40,469 nt of DNA, taken from an uncultured Bacteroidota bacterium (GTDB taxonomy: Bacteria; Bacteroidota; Bacteroidia; Chitinophagales; LD1). Positions within the stretch are counted from its first letter, which is position 1; the number at the start of each line of letters is the position of its first letter. Shown here one piece after another: positions 27,112 through 35,092 of the stretch. Where the stretch lies: contig CAIOTH010000076.1 of assembly GCA_903861145.1 (NCBI GenBank), positions 1 through 40,469 on the forward strand, read 5' to 3'. The translations under genes were made by a program, and so were the position numbers. The notes below the pieces were generated by a model. It was not told the DNA's origin. It worked only from the letters and a program-made list of their open reading frames with translations, and did no database searches.

Positions 27112-27510
27112 CTATTTCTCATTATGGCTAAGCGCCGGATTGGACGGCGAAGGCTTTTCTGGTTCTTTTAGTTTTAATGGTTCGGATATTTGCAAAACTG
27201 CTGTTGCGATGCCTGCGTAGTCGGTTTGTTTAACCCGGTAATAGCGGTAATTAGTTATGGATGTAAACTGGTAAACGCGGGGCACCAAAGTATTGCCTTT
27301 TGACGGTAGGGTGCCAATAACTTCAAAATTTACGCTGTCGGTTGATGCCTCAATAACGTATTGGCGGATGTTGGCTTCGCTGGCAACTTTAAAGCTAATG
27401 TGTTGCCCGGTCTCGTCCTGAGTTAAGGGTTGGGCAAAAATGGTGTTGTTATTTTGAGCGTTTAGCTGGCATGCAATTAATAGTGCAAAAAGGGAGGTTA
27501 GGTATTTCAT
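27112..27510 (-). CDS. Small exported protein with T9SS-cargo-type domain, no sorting tail
   Basis: The protein has 132 residues from ATG 27510, which places a signal peptide (KYLTSLFALLIACQLNAQ) at the start; the longer frame has no better start. The mature part resembles the short beta-sandwich module that often precedes type A sorting domains in T9SS cargo: EANIRQYVIEASTDSVNFEVIG, broken by a Gly-rich turn, then YQFTSITNYRYYRVKQTDYAG. Here it occurs alone, and the protein ends in a Pro/Lys-rich tail (EPEKPSPSNPAL) with no NLYPNP-type sorting domain. It may be a remnant of a larger cargo gene or a stand-alone periplasmic protein. Confidence 0.68.
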   Translation of the reverse strand: MKYLTSLFALLIACQLNAQNNNTIFAQPLTQDETGQHISFKVASEANIRQYVIEASTDSVNFEVIGTLPSKGNTLVPRVYQFTSITNYRYYRVKQTDYAGIATAVLQISEPLKLKEPEKPSPSNPALSHNEK

Positions 27511-27668
27511 AGCATATATTTTATGCAAAAATGGCACTCTATCACCCCTTAAATCAAGCTTAAAGTAGCAAGTGACAGAGTTGCGGGAGTAAGTGGTATG
27601 GGCTTGGTAGTAAGTGGCTGTTCGGATTTTCCCCAAAATGTTTAGCTTTAACTTATAGAACAACCACT

Positions 27669-29633
27669 ATGAAACAACTCCTTGCATTGTTTTTACTGCT
27701 CCCGTTCCTTACCCGCTCACAGGGCCTCGTTAACGGACAACCCTTTCCGCAGCAACAAGTAAACGAAGCGCTGCAAAAAGCCTGGGAACAACATAACAAC
27801 AACCCGGTGCCTGTACCTGTGGCAACCGGCAAACAAACTAAGCCCCACCCCTCCGGTATTTGCCACTACTTACAACAACAAACCCCTGAGGCCAAAGCCC
27901 TGCTGGCAAACACCATGAAAAGCGGTGGCACTTTCTTATATGTAGGCGCCACACCTCACGATACCATGATAGTTACCGGCAACTGGTCGTACAACGGACC
28001 TATAGCAGTGGTTAACGACGGAGTCCTTATCTTCAACAATGCCAGTGCCACCATCAGTGGCTCGCTGATAGTTGTAGGTAACGGACAAGTACTGGCTACC
28101 AATTCGTATTTCACTTTCCCTCAGCAATATTTTTACCAGTGGGGACTGGAAGGCGATGGCCACGGACTGATACAGATGCGCCATTGCACCCTCGATTTTA
28201 ACCAAACTGCCACGCCCTGGAGTTTTGCCGATTCCTCAACCGTCATTTTGCAAAACGTACAATTTACATCCAGTGCCTCCACCATTGGTTTAAATGCCCA
28301 TTCAAGCTTTATTATAGATACCGCCAACCTGCTGGGCGAAATAGTGGCTACCGATACTTGCCTGCTTAGCCTCAAAAATGTGGATACCGTTATTGTTTGG
28401 CACCATGTGCAGCGCGGTGCGGGCTTAACGTGGACCTTCCCCAACGGGTACCAGTTACAACACTATGCCATTGGGCCAGACTCCGCCGGAGTAAACAATT
28501 TGCAGTACACTATAGAACTGGATAATATTGCGCAGGTGCACTGGGCTGTTATGCCCGAAAACCTGACCGATATAAACATCAGCAACTCCACCATCCGGTC
28601 GGTGGCGGTTATTTACCGGGGCCTTGAAACCGGCACGGCACAGGGTTTGGTTGATAAATCAACCTACGTTACCTCGCCCACATTTTTTAGCGACCGCACT
28701 TTTGCACTAACTAATTGCTCAGTGCAAACCTGGGGCGTTTACCCTACCGATACCACCTATGTTGATATTTCGAGCTGCATACTGGGCGAAATAGGCACTA
28801 GTGGCCACGGCCACACTTCATGCTCCTCGATGCTCGCCGACGGCACCGGTGGGTATTTCTGGGCCAGTGGTTTTGGTTTTCAAAGCGCATCGGGTTGTGG
28901 CTTTGACTGCCCGCTGCGCGCGGAGCAGGGAGGTATGGCCGTAACGGGTTTTGGTGCGGTGAGCGCCGCCACCGGTTATGCTATTGATAGCGGCATTTTA
29001 ATTATGATACAAACGCCCACCATTTCTCCACCTATTGCATACGATGGCTCGGATATCTGGGTTGGCATGTTGCCTCCCCAAACCCTCGACTCGGGTTATA
29101 TACAGGCGCTCAACGGCTCGGCGTATATTTTGCGCGGGCCAACCAGCCACTTAATGAGCTTTGCCAGTTATTATGTGGCCTATCAACTGCAGGGTAACAC
29201 CACCTGGACCATCATCGACTCCATCCATCACACACCGGTTACCCAGGGTACGCTGGTAAACTGGAATACTACCGGCGTTTTACCCGGCCACTACAACATG
29301 CAGCTAATTATAAAAGATAATTATAACGATAGCGTTACCGTACCTTCCGGCCTCGACATCGTTATCGGCACCCCTGTAACTACCGGCATAAGTAATAATA
29401 CCCAAAGCGAATTCAACATTTACCCCAACCCCAGCACCGGGCAACTATTTATTGAAACGGGCGGCATGGCTGTAACCGGTGTAAACATTTACAACAGCAC
29501 CGGGCAACTGGTTTACCAAAGCGCACAACTACAAAACAAAACCATTGATGTTACAAATCTTGCCACCGGTGTTTATGTGCTGGAGGTAATGAGTAAAGAT
29601 GGAGGAATTAGGAAAAGCTGGGTGAAGATATAG
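27669..29633 (+). CDS. T9SS type A sorted extracellular protein, unknown
   Basis: The 654 residues begin with a signal peptide (KQLLALFLLLPFLTRSQG). The middle (about 85-350) has short repeating strands such as GVLIFNNASATISGSLIVVG, suggesting a right-handed beta-helix. A C/H/G-rich stretch (GEIGTSGHGHTSCSSM, then SASGCGFDCPLRA, about 375-425) comes before a probable Ig-like domain (about 485-565). The C-terminal sorting domain (about 575-654) has FNIYPNPSTGQLFIETGG, IYNSTGQLVY and LATGVYVLEV, so the product should be exported through the T9SS. No catalytic motif is seen. It is divergent from the small gene at 27112-27510 and followed by a dispersed repeat. Confidence 0.82.
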   Translation: MKQLLALFLLLPFLTRSQGLVNGQPFPQQQVNEALQKAWEQHNNNPVPVPVATGKQTKPHPSGICHYLQQQTPEAKALLANTMKSGGTFLYVGATPHDTMIVTGNWSYNGPIAVVNDGVLIFNNASATISGSLIVVGNGQVLATNSYFTFPQQYFYQWGLEGDGHGLIQMRHCTLDFNQTATPWSFADSSTVILQNVQFTSSASTIGLNAHSSFIIDTANLLGEIVATDTCLLSLKNVDTVIVWHHVQRGAGLTWTFPNGYQLQHYAIGPDSAGVNNLQYTIELDNIAQVHWAVMPENLTDINISNSTIRSVAVIYRGLETGTAQGLVDKSTYVTSPTFFSDRTFALTNCSVQTWGVYPTDTTYVDISSCILGEIGTSGHGHTSCSSMLADGTGGYFWASGFGFQSASGCGFDCPLRAEQGGMAVTGFGAVSAATGYAIDSGILIMIQTPTISPPIAYDGSDIWVGMLPPQTLDSGYIQALNGSAYILRGPTSHLMSFASYYVAYQLQGNTTWTIIDSIHHTPVTQGTLVNWNTTGVLPGHYNMQLIIKDNYNDSVTVPSGLDIVIGTPVTTGISNNTQSEFNIYPNPSTGQLFIETGGMAVTGVNIYNSTGQLVYQSAQLQNKTIDVTNLATGVYVLEVMSKDGGIRKSWVKI

Positions 29634-29692
29634 GGAAATACATTTTCACGCAAAGGGCGCGAAGGAACAGCCGAAGGGCGCAAAGAAATACA
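29634..29692 (+). repeat. ACGCAAAG-type dispersed intergenic repeat, copy 3
   Basis: AATACATTTTCACGCAAAG, then GGCGCGAAGGAACAGCC and GAAGGGCGCAAAG, nearly the same as 22681-22753. Again it starts right after a stop codon. Confidence 0.75.
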
Positions 29693-29766
29693 GATTTTAA
29701 GCTGAAAGATTGTTGCATTTTGGGTTTAAGGTACACTGCGTTGAACTTAGAGCAGTGAGGAAGATC

Positions 29767-30315
29767 TCATCGGACTTGTTTGGCATGTAACTCTAAAGAG
29801 TCAAATAAGGATAGTGTTTCACTATCCAATTCTAGATGCAGTTGGCCTAAGTTTTTGGGGGAATAATCATAATTAAAAAATGAGATTTCATCAGGGCCAA
29901 TATCGTTCATAAAAAATATATTGATCGTTAGCTTGGCGGTGTCATTATCAAAAACGACGTAATTAACTTTGAAATTATATTTCTCATTCAATCGTCTTTG
30001 GTTTTGATCAATTAGCTCAATCTTATTCGAATCAATTCCGAATCGATCTAAATACACGGCGAGCTTATTTATTTTTCCGGTAAATCGAAGTGATTCTGGA
30101 GTATATATTGCTAGATTAATATCTCCATGATAATGCATCAATTTAACGCCGTAATAATTTTTATCTTTTATTCGTTCAAGCACTTTTAGAGATGTTTTCT
30201 TTATTCTCTCCTCAGTTTCATTTGAAACCAATGGATTAGTACGGCTCTTATTTGAACAACCCACAACTGCTAAGATCACGAAAATCAAAACTATAGAGCG
30301 CTTTATGAAATGCAT
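29767..30315 (-). CDS. Hypothetical lipoprotein
   Basis: The 182 residues start with a lipoprotein signal (SIVLIFVILAVVGC, Cys at residue 20). The rest is charged and mixed alpha/beta, with YYGVKLMHYHGDINLAIYT, FGIDSNKIELIDQ, and a run of hydrophobic strands near VNYVVFDNDTAKLTINIFF. I recognise no family. It lies 62 bp downstream of the SUMF1-like lipoprotein gene on the same strand, so the two may be cotranscribed. Base composition is more AT-rich than the housekeeping genes nearby. Function unknown. Confidence 0.68.
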   Translation of the reverse strand: MHFIKRSIVLIFVILAVVGCSNKSRTNPLVSNETEERIKKTSLKVLERIKDKNYYGVKLMHYHGDINLAIYTPESLRFTGKINKLAVYLDRFGIDSNKIELIDQNQRRLNEKYNFKVNYVVFDNDTAKLTINIFFMNDIGPDEISFFNYDYSPKNLGQLHLELDSETLSLFDSLELHAKQVR

Positions 30316-30377
30316 ATTATATGATATGTAAGCAATTTATTCAATTTTTTCGCGACTCCATATACGTCTATTACAAT

Positions 30378-31166
30378 TTAATGCACTATAGCCACCACCC
30401 TAAATCCAACCTCGGCGCTGGGAAGGGTATAATACTTTGATACTTTATAAGAACAATCGGTGAAAGAGTCGTGCCAACCGCCGCCTTTGCATATTGATTT
30501 ATCCGAAGTCATTTCGGCCACGTTACCGTTAAGGTTATATATACCGTATCGATTGTGTTTATATGCGCTCACATTCACAGTAAAGTAACCACCATCCTCT
30601 GCGGTATTGGCTATACTATCAATAACGTAAAAATTAAAGCCATAGCAGTTTGTAGAGGCGTCAAAACCATTCGGATAACCTGTATCCAGCCCATTTTTAT
30701 CCGGGTCTGCCAACAACAACATCCATTCAGTAGGAGTCGGCAACCTAAATGTAACTTTTAGTTTACCAGGGTTTTTATTTGCTATTTGGGTTAGCCATTT
30801 ACAATACTCATTAGCACCCTCCCAACTAATACAACATACCGGATATCGGTCAAATGCCGGATGCCTGAAGTAATTTTTTGAAAGACTTGCGGCATAAGCA
30901 TAGTTTTTCCACTGGTCCGTATCAATTGCACAAATGGCATATTTTTCAGGACTTTCAACCTTCAGGTAATCTAAAAATACTTTATACTGCCGGTTTGAAA
31001 GTTCAAAGTCGCTGGCATACATGGTGTCGTTAATGCGTGCATAATCAAACCCCAATGCAAACTTAATAATATCATCGTGGGTGATATGTAGTTTACGATG
31101 CGTATTGCAACCTGATAAACCCACCGCAAACAATACTAAAAACACGATATAAAAATTGCGGTTCAT
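30378..31166 (-). CDS. SUMF1/FGE-domain lipoprotein (GldK/GldJ-like fold)
   Basis: The 262 residues have a lipoprotein signal ending GLSGC (Cys20) and a formylglycine-generating-enzyme-like domain from about 45. Motifs include ASDFELSNRQYKVFLDYL (normally EVTNxQY), RYPVCCISWEGANEYCKW, TFRLPTPTEWMLL, YNLNGNVAEMTSD and CKGGGW, ending GFRVV. Catalytic FGEs have a Cys-containing GNVWEW-type segment with a redox pair. Here GNVAEMTSD lacks the usual Trp and Cys, so a structural role such as that of GldK and GldJ is more likely than sulfatase activation. At 262 residues it is shorter than GldK. It probably forms an operon with the lipoprotein gene downstream. Confidence 0.82.
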   Translation of the reverse strand: MNRNFYIVFLVLFAVGLSGCNTHRKLHITHDDIIKFALGFDYARINDTMYASDFELSNRQYKVFLDYLKVESPEKYAICAIDTDQWKNYAYAASLSKNYFRHPAFDRYPVCCISWEGANEYCKWLTQIANKNPGKLKVTFRLPTPTEWMLLLADPDKNGLDTGYPNGFDASTNCYGFNFYVIDSIANTAEDGGYFTVNVSAYKHNRYGIYNLNGNVAEMTSDKSICKGGGWHDSFTDCSYKVSKYYTLPSAEVGFRVVAIVH

Positions 31167-31550
31167 GAGCTTTTTTCAGAATTCTTTAAGCAAGCTAAGA
31201 AACATTCACTGATTGTTTTCATCGCTTGGTTAAGGTGGTAGCAGCATGTGGAGTTATACCCACCCTGCATATATCTTGATAATAAAATGTGATTCCTGCG
31301 GTTTAGTTTTATAGTGGATTACCAGGTGTTGTTTGACATGTTGTGGTTATTAGGCGCTTGAAGTTTTATTAGGTTTTTGAAATGTTTTTAGAAATGTAAC
31401 CGGTCAAAAATAGCAACAGGAGGGTAAGTTATGTGATTATATGTTTGAAAATCAATAGTTAATACAGAGTTTACACTTTTGAAAAATGGGGATTTTTGAG
31501 CAATTAAGGCTTTATAACTAATTAATAATGTGATATTTATAGATAACGAT

Positions 31551-31630
31551 TTTTGAAAAAGTTTACAAAAGTTTACACGTTTTTTGTGGTTAGTCAGCCC
31601 CTTCCGTCCCCTAAAGGGGAAACCGGGGTG
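31551..31630 (+). repeat. GCCCCTTCCG repeat element, copy A
   Basis: TTTTGAAAAAGTTTACAAAA and GTTTACAC lead into CAGCCCCTTCCGTCCCCT and AAAGGGGAAACCGGGGTG. The core CCCCTAAAGGGG is a hairpin. Copy B at 31865 has the same order of parts. Confidence 0.75.
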
Positions 31631-31864
31631 CTCGGACGAAGTGGTGTAGTTGTTTCGCCGCAGTTTTTGCCTCACTCCTCTGCCTATCGGCATCTCCTCT
31701 CTCCATCAGAAACAAAGCTTTGCATTGTAACTGATAGAGAAAGGAGAACGTTATTGCAAAATTTGACTGTTGTAAATAGGAATTTGGGTTTGCTATTACT
31801 ATTTTACGAAATGTGATTGTAGATGTTGTAGAAATAGGATTATCAGGAAGTTGTGAAATTTTTG

Positions 31865-31974
31865 TTTTGAAAAAGTACACAAAAGTACACCAAATTTTGG
31901 GAGGGGTTGTCAGCCCCTTCCGTCTCCTTCCCGCAAAAAGCTGCGGGATGAAACAAAAGGGGAAACCAGGGCGG
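31865..31974 (+). repeat. GCCCCTTCCG repeat element, copy B
   Basis: TTTTGAAAAAGTACACAAAA and GTACACC lead into CAGCCCCTTCCGTC and AAAAGGGGAAACCAGGGCGG. Compared with copy A, about 27 extra bases carry a hairpin, CCCGCA (31930-31935) with TGCGGG (31942-31947). An inverted copy of the end, GGGACGGAAGGGGTTTGGCT, lies at 32061-32080. Confidence 0.72.
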
Positions 31975-32090
31975 AATACAGCTGCGCAAACCCTCTAACT
32001 CCCGAGGCGGGAGAACCGCTACGCTTTTAGCTTTGCCCTTAGGCTTTGGTTTCGCCATTGGGGACGGAAGGGGTTTGGCTGTTTGCATTT

Positions 32091-32235
32091 CGGGTTAGCG
32101 GTTGGAGCGGAAAGCCCGGAGCGCCGCTTTGGGCGCGAGGACTTGGAGCGGAAGACGCGACCGAAGGGAACCCCTAAATTATTTGAGGAGCGAACAGCCA
32201 ACCACCCTGCCCTTCGGGCACCCCTCAATAAAAAA
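32091..32235 (+). repeat. GC-rich structured intergenic element
   Basis: The element has two copies of TTGGAGCGGAA (32102-32112 and 32143-32153), a hairpin GCGCC (32121-32125) with GGCGC (32132-32136), and another TGCCC (32208-32212) with GGGCA (32216-32220). It resembles in style the GGAGCGGAAA noncoding elements scattered through flavobacterial genomes, which I recall but could not check. It ends about 110 bp before the gene at 32346. Confidence 0.5.
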
Positions 32236-32345
32236 AGAAGGGGAGTTGTTTAGCCCATAAAATAATTTGTGGGGGGTGTAACCTTTTAAAAACGTGTTCG
32301 TATATAATAATAAAGGGAGAATCCCCTAACCCTAAAACCGAAGCT

Positions 32346-32975
32346 ATGAAACGTTTATCCGCCTTAATCTTACTGGTTTCAATATTTGTAGCAGGCAGTT
32401 CGTTTAGTTTAAAACATGCGCATACCGAGCAGTTTAAAAACGACGGTTACTTTATGGCCAGTATAGATGGAAAGACTTTTTCGGCCCGCGAAGACAATAA
32501 GTATACTGCGGAGTTAATGAACAAGTCGTTAGAGAGAGGCACTTTAATACAGCCAGCGGCCGGCACCAAGCTTACAAGGGTAGCAACTACCATTAACTTT
32601 TACGGTGCCGATATGAGGGATGATGATGACAACACCTTTACCGAAAGCGTAGGCCTTGAGTATACCTTTAATGAAGGTAGCACGGGCGAGGCGGTTGACC
32701 AGAAAGTGATTTTGAATTATAACAACCAGCGCTTTACCAGCATACCCGCCGAAACCAAAATACATGTAAGCAAAATACAGTGGAGCAGCGATAAGAGAAC
32801 CTTTACCATGAGCGGCGATTTTGATGCCAAGATGCTTACCTGGGGTGCCCCCGGCCAGCCTAAACAAACCTTAAGGGTTAAAGGCAAAATGGAAGACGTA
32901 GTAGTATCGGTTCCTTCGTGGATAATGTTAAAGAGCCAATCGGTGCAAACCGCCGACGACGATACTGAAAAATAA
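32346..32975 (+). CDS. Exported protein of a paralogous pair, unknown (first)
   Basis: The 209 residues start with a signal peptide (KRLSALILLVSIFVAGSS, ATG 32346). The mature part begins FMASIDGKTFSARE and contains NTFTESVGLEYTFNEG, VILNYNNQRF, KIHVSKIQWSSDKRTFTMSG directly before DFDAKMLTWGAPG, and VVSVPSW. The neighbour at 33185 shares these points in the same order, so the two are tandem paralogs. I know no named family with this set; the pattern suggests a small beta-rich periplasmic or surface protein. A repeat cluster lies upstream and a palindromic repeat lies between the two genes. Function unknown. Confidence 0.72.
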   Translation: MKRLSALILLVSIFVAGSSFSLKHAHTEQFKNDGYFMASIDGKTFSAREDNKYTAELMNKSLERGTLIQPAAGTKLTRVATTINFYGADMRDDDDNTFTESVGLEYTFNEGSTGEAVDQKVILNYNNQRFTSIPAETKIHVSKIQWSSDKRTFTMSGDFDAKMLTWGAPGQPKQTLRVKGKMEDVVVSVPSWIMLKSQSVQTADDDTEK

Positions 32976-33080
32976 GGATGGCCGTAAGGCCGTCTTCGGA
33001 AAACCAAAACCGCTATACTTAAAACGTGTGGCGGCTTTTGCATTTTAGGGGTGTAGCAACTTGCCGAAATTTAAATGCAA

Positions 33081-33146
33081 GCCCCTTCCGTCCCCTAAAG
33101 GGGAAACCAGAGCCGGTTTCGGTTCTCCCTTTAGGGGCCAGGGGCT
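33081..33146. repeat. GCCCCTTCCG repeat element, copy C, long imperfect hairpin
   Basis: The left arm contains GCCCCTTCCGTCCCCTAAAG and GGGAAACC (33081-33108). The right arm runs from GGTTTC to CCCTTTAGGGGCCAGGGGC (33115-33146). The outer six bases, the central CCCCTAAAGGG and the inner GAAACC all pair. It lies between the two paralogous exported genes, about 40 bp before the second. Confidence 0.75.
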
Positions 33147-33184
33147 TGACAACACATTCGTTTTTTGCTTATATTGCAAAGCAT

Positions 33185-33745
33185 ATGAGGCACTATACTA
33201 TAGCAATAATACTATTAGCACTTAGCGGCTTAGGCTTTAAACCGGCCGAGGATGAATTGAAGGACAAAGGCACCGTTTATGCAACGATAGATGGCAAGAT
33301 GTTTAAGCTGCAGGAAGGCCAGTTAATAAGGGGCATGTTGGTTAAAAAAGGCGGCACTATGGACGGAAGAACGCCCGCACGGACGGTTATAAGCACCACC
33401 GTTAACGGCCCCAGTTATGATAAAGCCGATAAAACCCCTTTTACCGAATCGATATCGATAGAAATGAGTTATGCAGATTCGAAGCTTGGCGAGCCTGAAA
33501 AAATTTCGGTAGCGCTTCAGTATAATAGTACTGATTACAGCCTGGTGAAGGATAAGAGCAAAGTGAAGATTACCGCCTTTACCTGGGATGACGACCATAA
33601 ACATTTTCGTATATCGGCAGATTTTGACTGCACCATGCGCAGTTGGGGATACCCCGGCGATAATAAGAAAGACGTTAGCCTAAAAGGCCACCTCACCAAC
33701 ATAAGGGTTACTGTGCCTAGCTGGGTTACTACTACTTCCAAGTAG
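33185..33745 (+). CDS. Exported protein of a paralogous pair, unknown (second)
   Basis: The protein has 186 residues from ATG 33185; upstream in-frame codons run through the repeat and are not likely translated. A short signal peptide (RHYTIAIILLALSGLGF) precedes TVYATIDGKMFKLQEG, TPFTESISIEMSYADSKLG, VALQYNSTDYSL, KVKITAFTWDDDHKHFRISA, then DFDCTMRSWGYPG and RVTVPSW. These match the previous gene block by block, showing duplication and divergence. The lengths differ mainly at the ends. No catalytic motif is seen. It is followed by a TTAACAC-type inverted repeat before purT. Confidence 0.72.
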   Translation: MRHYTIAIILLALSGLGFKPAEDELKDKGTVYATIDGKMFKLQEGQLIRGMLVKKGGTMDGRTPARTVISTTVNGPSYDKADKTPFTESISIEMSYADSKLGEPEKISVALQYNSTDYSLVKDKSKVKITAFTWDDDHKHFRISADFDCTMRSWGYPGDNKKDVSLKGHLTNIRVTVPSWVTTTSK

Positions 33746-33857
33746 TGTGTTAATGTTAATTGCCCTGTGCAAAACGGTGTGGTTATAATTAAGCGAAACC
33801 TTAGCATATTAGCGGCGCGACACGTTAACACATTAGCACATTAATACATTAACACAC
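33745..33857. repeat. TTAACAC-type repeat with 11-bp inverted ends
   Basis: GTGTGTTAATG (33745-33755) and its exact complement CATTAACACAC (33847-33857) bound the spacer. The right side is a run of related words, CACGTTAACACATTAGCACA and TTAATACATT. A similar tract fills the parE-parC gap at 40107-40200. Confidence 0.6.
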
Positions 33858-33865
33858 TCTGAGAC

Positions 33866-35035
33866 ATGCCTAAAAAAATAATGCTGCTGGGTAGCGGCGA
33901 ACTGGGAAAAGAATTTGTGATAGCCGTAAAACGTTTGGGCCATTATGTAGTTGCAGTGGACTCGTATAACGATGCACCGGCGCAGCAGGTTGCCGATGAG
34001 CGCGAGGTAATAAACATGCTTGACGGAGCTGCGCTAGATGCTATAGTTGCAAAGCATCAACCGGATATTATTGTGCCTGAAATAGAAGCGATACGCACCG
34101 AAAGGTTTTACGATTATGAAAAGCAGGGCATACAGGTAGTGCCTTCGGCAAGAGCGGCCAACTTTACTATGAACCGTAAAGAAATACGCGACCTGGCTGC
34201 CAAAGAGCTTGGTTTAAAAACAGCCAATTACCGATATGCAACTACGATAGAGGAACTGCAAAAAGCAGTTGGCGAAGTTGGAATACCCTGCGTAGTGAAG
34301 CCTTTAATGAGTTCATCGGGCAAGGGGCAAAGCACTATTAAGAGCGAGGCTGATATTGAAAAGGCATGGAACTACAGCCAAAGCGGTAAACGCGGTGATA
34401 TTGCCGAAGTGATTGTGGAGGCCTTTGTAAAGTTTGATACTGAAATAACCTTGTTGACGGTTACACAAAAACATGGCCCTACCCTATTCTGTCCACCAAT
34501 TGGGCACCGGCAGGAACGTGGTGACTACCAGGAAAGCTGGCAGCCTTGCATTATGAGCAAAGCCCACCATGAAGAAGCAATGCACATTGCAGATAAAGTT
34601 ACCCGCGCCCTAACCGGTGCCGGCATTTGGGGTGTTGAGTTTTTTTTGGCCGAAGACGGGGTTTACTTTAGTGAGCTATCGCCAAGGCCGCATGACACCG
34701 GTATGGTTACACTGGCGGGCACACAAAACCTATCGGAGTTTGAATTGCACGCCCGCGCAGTACTAGGCTTGCCCATACCCGAAATTGAATTATTGAAAGT
34801 AGGTGCCAGCGCAGTTATACTGGCAGATAAAGAAGGTAAGAACCCAACTTATACCGGCGTTGAAGAGGCGATAACAGAAAAGCATACCGATATAAGAATA
34901 TTCGGTAAGCCAACCACCAGGCCTTATAGGCGCATGGCTGTTGCTTTGGCTTACGGGGCTATAGGTAGTGATGTAAACGAGATAAAAGAGAAAGCCATTG
35001 CCAATGCAAAAAAAGTAAAGGTCATTACAGCATAA
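33866..35035 (+). CDS. purT: Formate-dependent phosphoribosylglycinamide formyltransferase (PurT)
   Basis: The 389 residues match PurT in length. The N-terminal domain opens [14 protein letters not shown] and has [10 protein letters not shown] and [10 protein letters not shown]. The ATP-grasp domain follows, with [32 protein letters not shown] (the phosphate-binding loop) and [20 protein letters not shown], whose acidic residues bind magnesium, ending [21 protein letters not shown]. The enzyme uses formate and ATP to formylate glycinamide ribonucleotide in purine synthesis without needing 10-formyl-THF. The start at ATG 33866 gives the usual N-terminus. It is probably monocistronic behind a repeat-filled spacer. 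Confidence 0.96.
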   Translation: MPKKIMLLGSGELGKEFVIAVKRLGHYVVAVDSYNDAPAQQVADEREVINMLDGAALDAIVAKHQPDIIVPEIEAIRTERFYDYEKQGIQVVPSARAANFTMNRKEIRDLAAKELGLKTANYRYATTIEELQKAVGEVGIPCVVKPLMSSSGKGQSTIKSEADIEKAWNYSQSGKRGDIAEVIVEAFVKFDTEITLLTVTQKHGPTLFCPPIGHRQERGDYQESWQPCIMSKAHHEEAMHIADKVTRALTGAGIWGVEFFLAEDGVYFSELSPRPHDTGMVTLAGTQNLSEFELHARAVLGLPIPEIELLKVGASAVILADKEGKNPTYTGVEEAITEKHTDIRIFGKPTTRPYRRMAVALAYGAIGSDVNEIKEKAIANAKKVKVITA

Positions 35036-35092
35036 ATTTTTCGTTGGTTTTAATCAGGCCTGAGATTTTATTATTAACTTCATAACAACAAA

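Larger units (their letters stand above)
31167..32345. other. 1.2-kb gene-free, repeat-rich tract
   Basis: No reading frame here looks like a gene; those present run through repeats and have low-complexity translations. The tract contains two related copies of a GCCCCTTCCG element, an inverted copy of its end, several short hairpins, and a GC-rich structured element at 32091-32235. The part from 31167 to 31545 is AT-rich and shows nothing I can name. Confidence 0.6.

Noticed and set aside
31553-32228. Overlapping open frames on both strands in the repeat tract
   Set aside because: Their translations follow the GCCCCTTCCG repeat and hairpins, have no homologous look and no signal of coding bias.
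33026-33184. N-terminal extension of the second paralog through a GTG start
   Set aside because: The extension translates the palindromic repeat; the ATG at 33185 directly starts a signal peptide.
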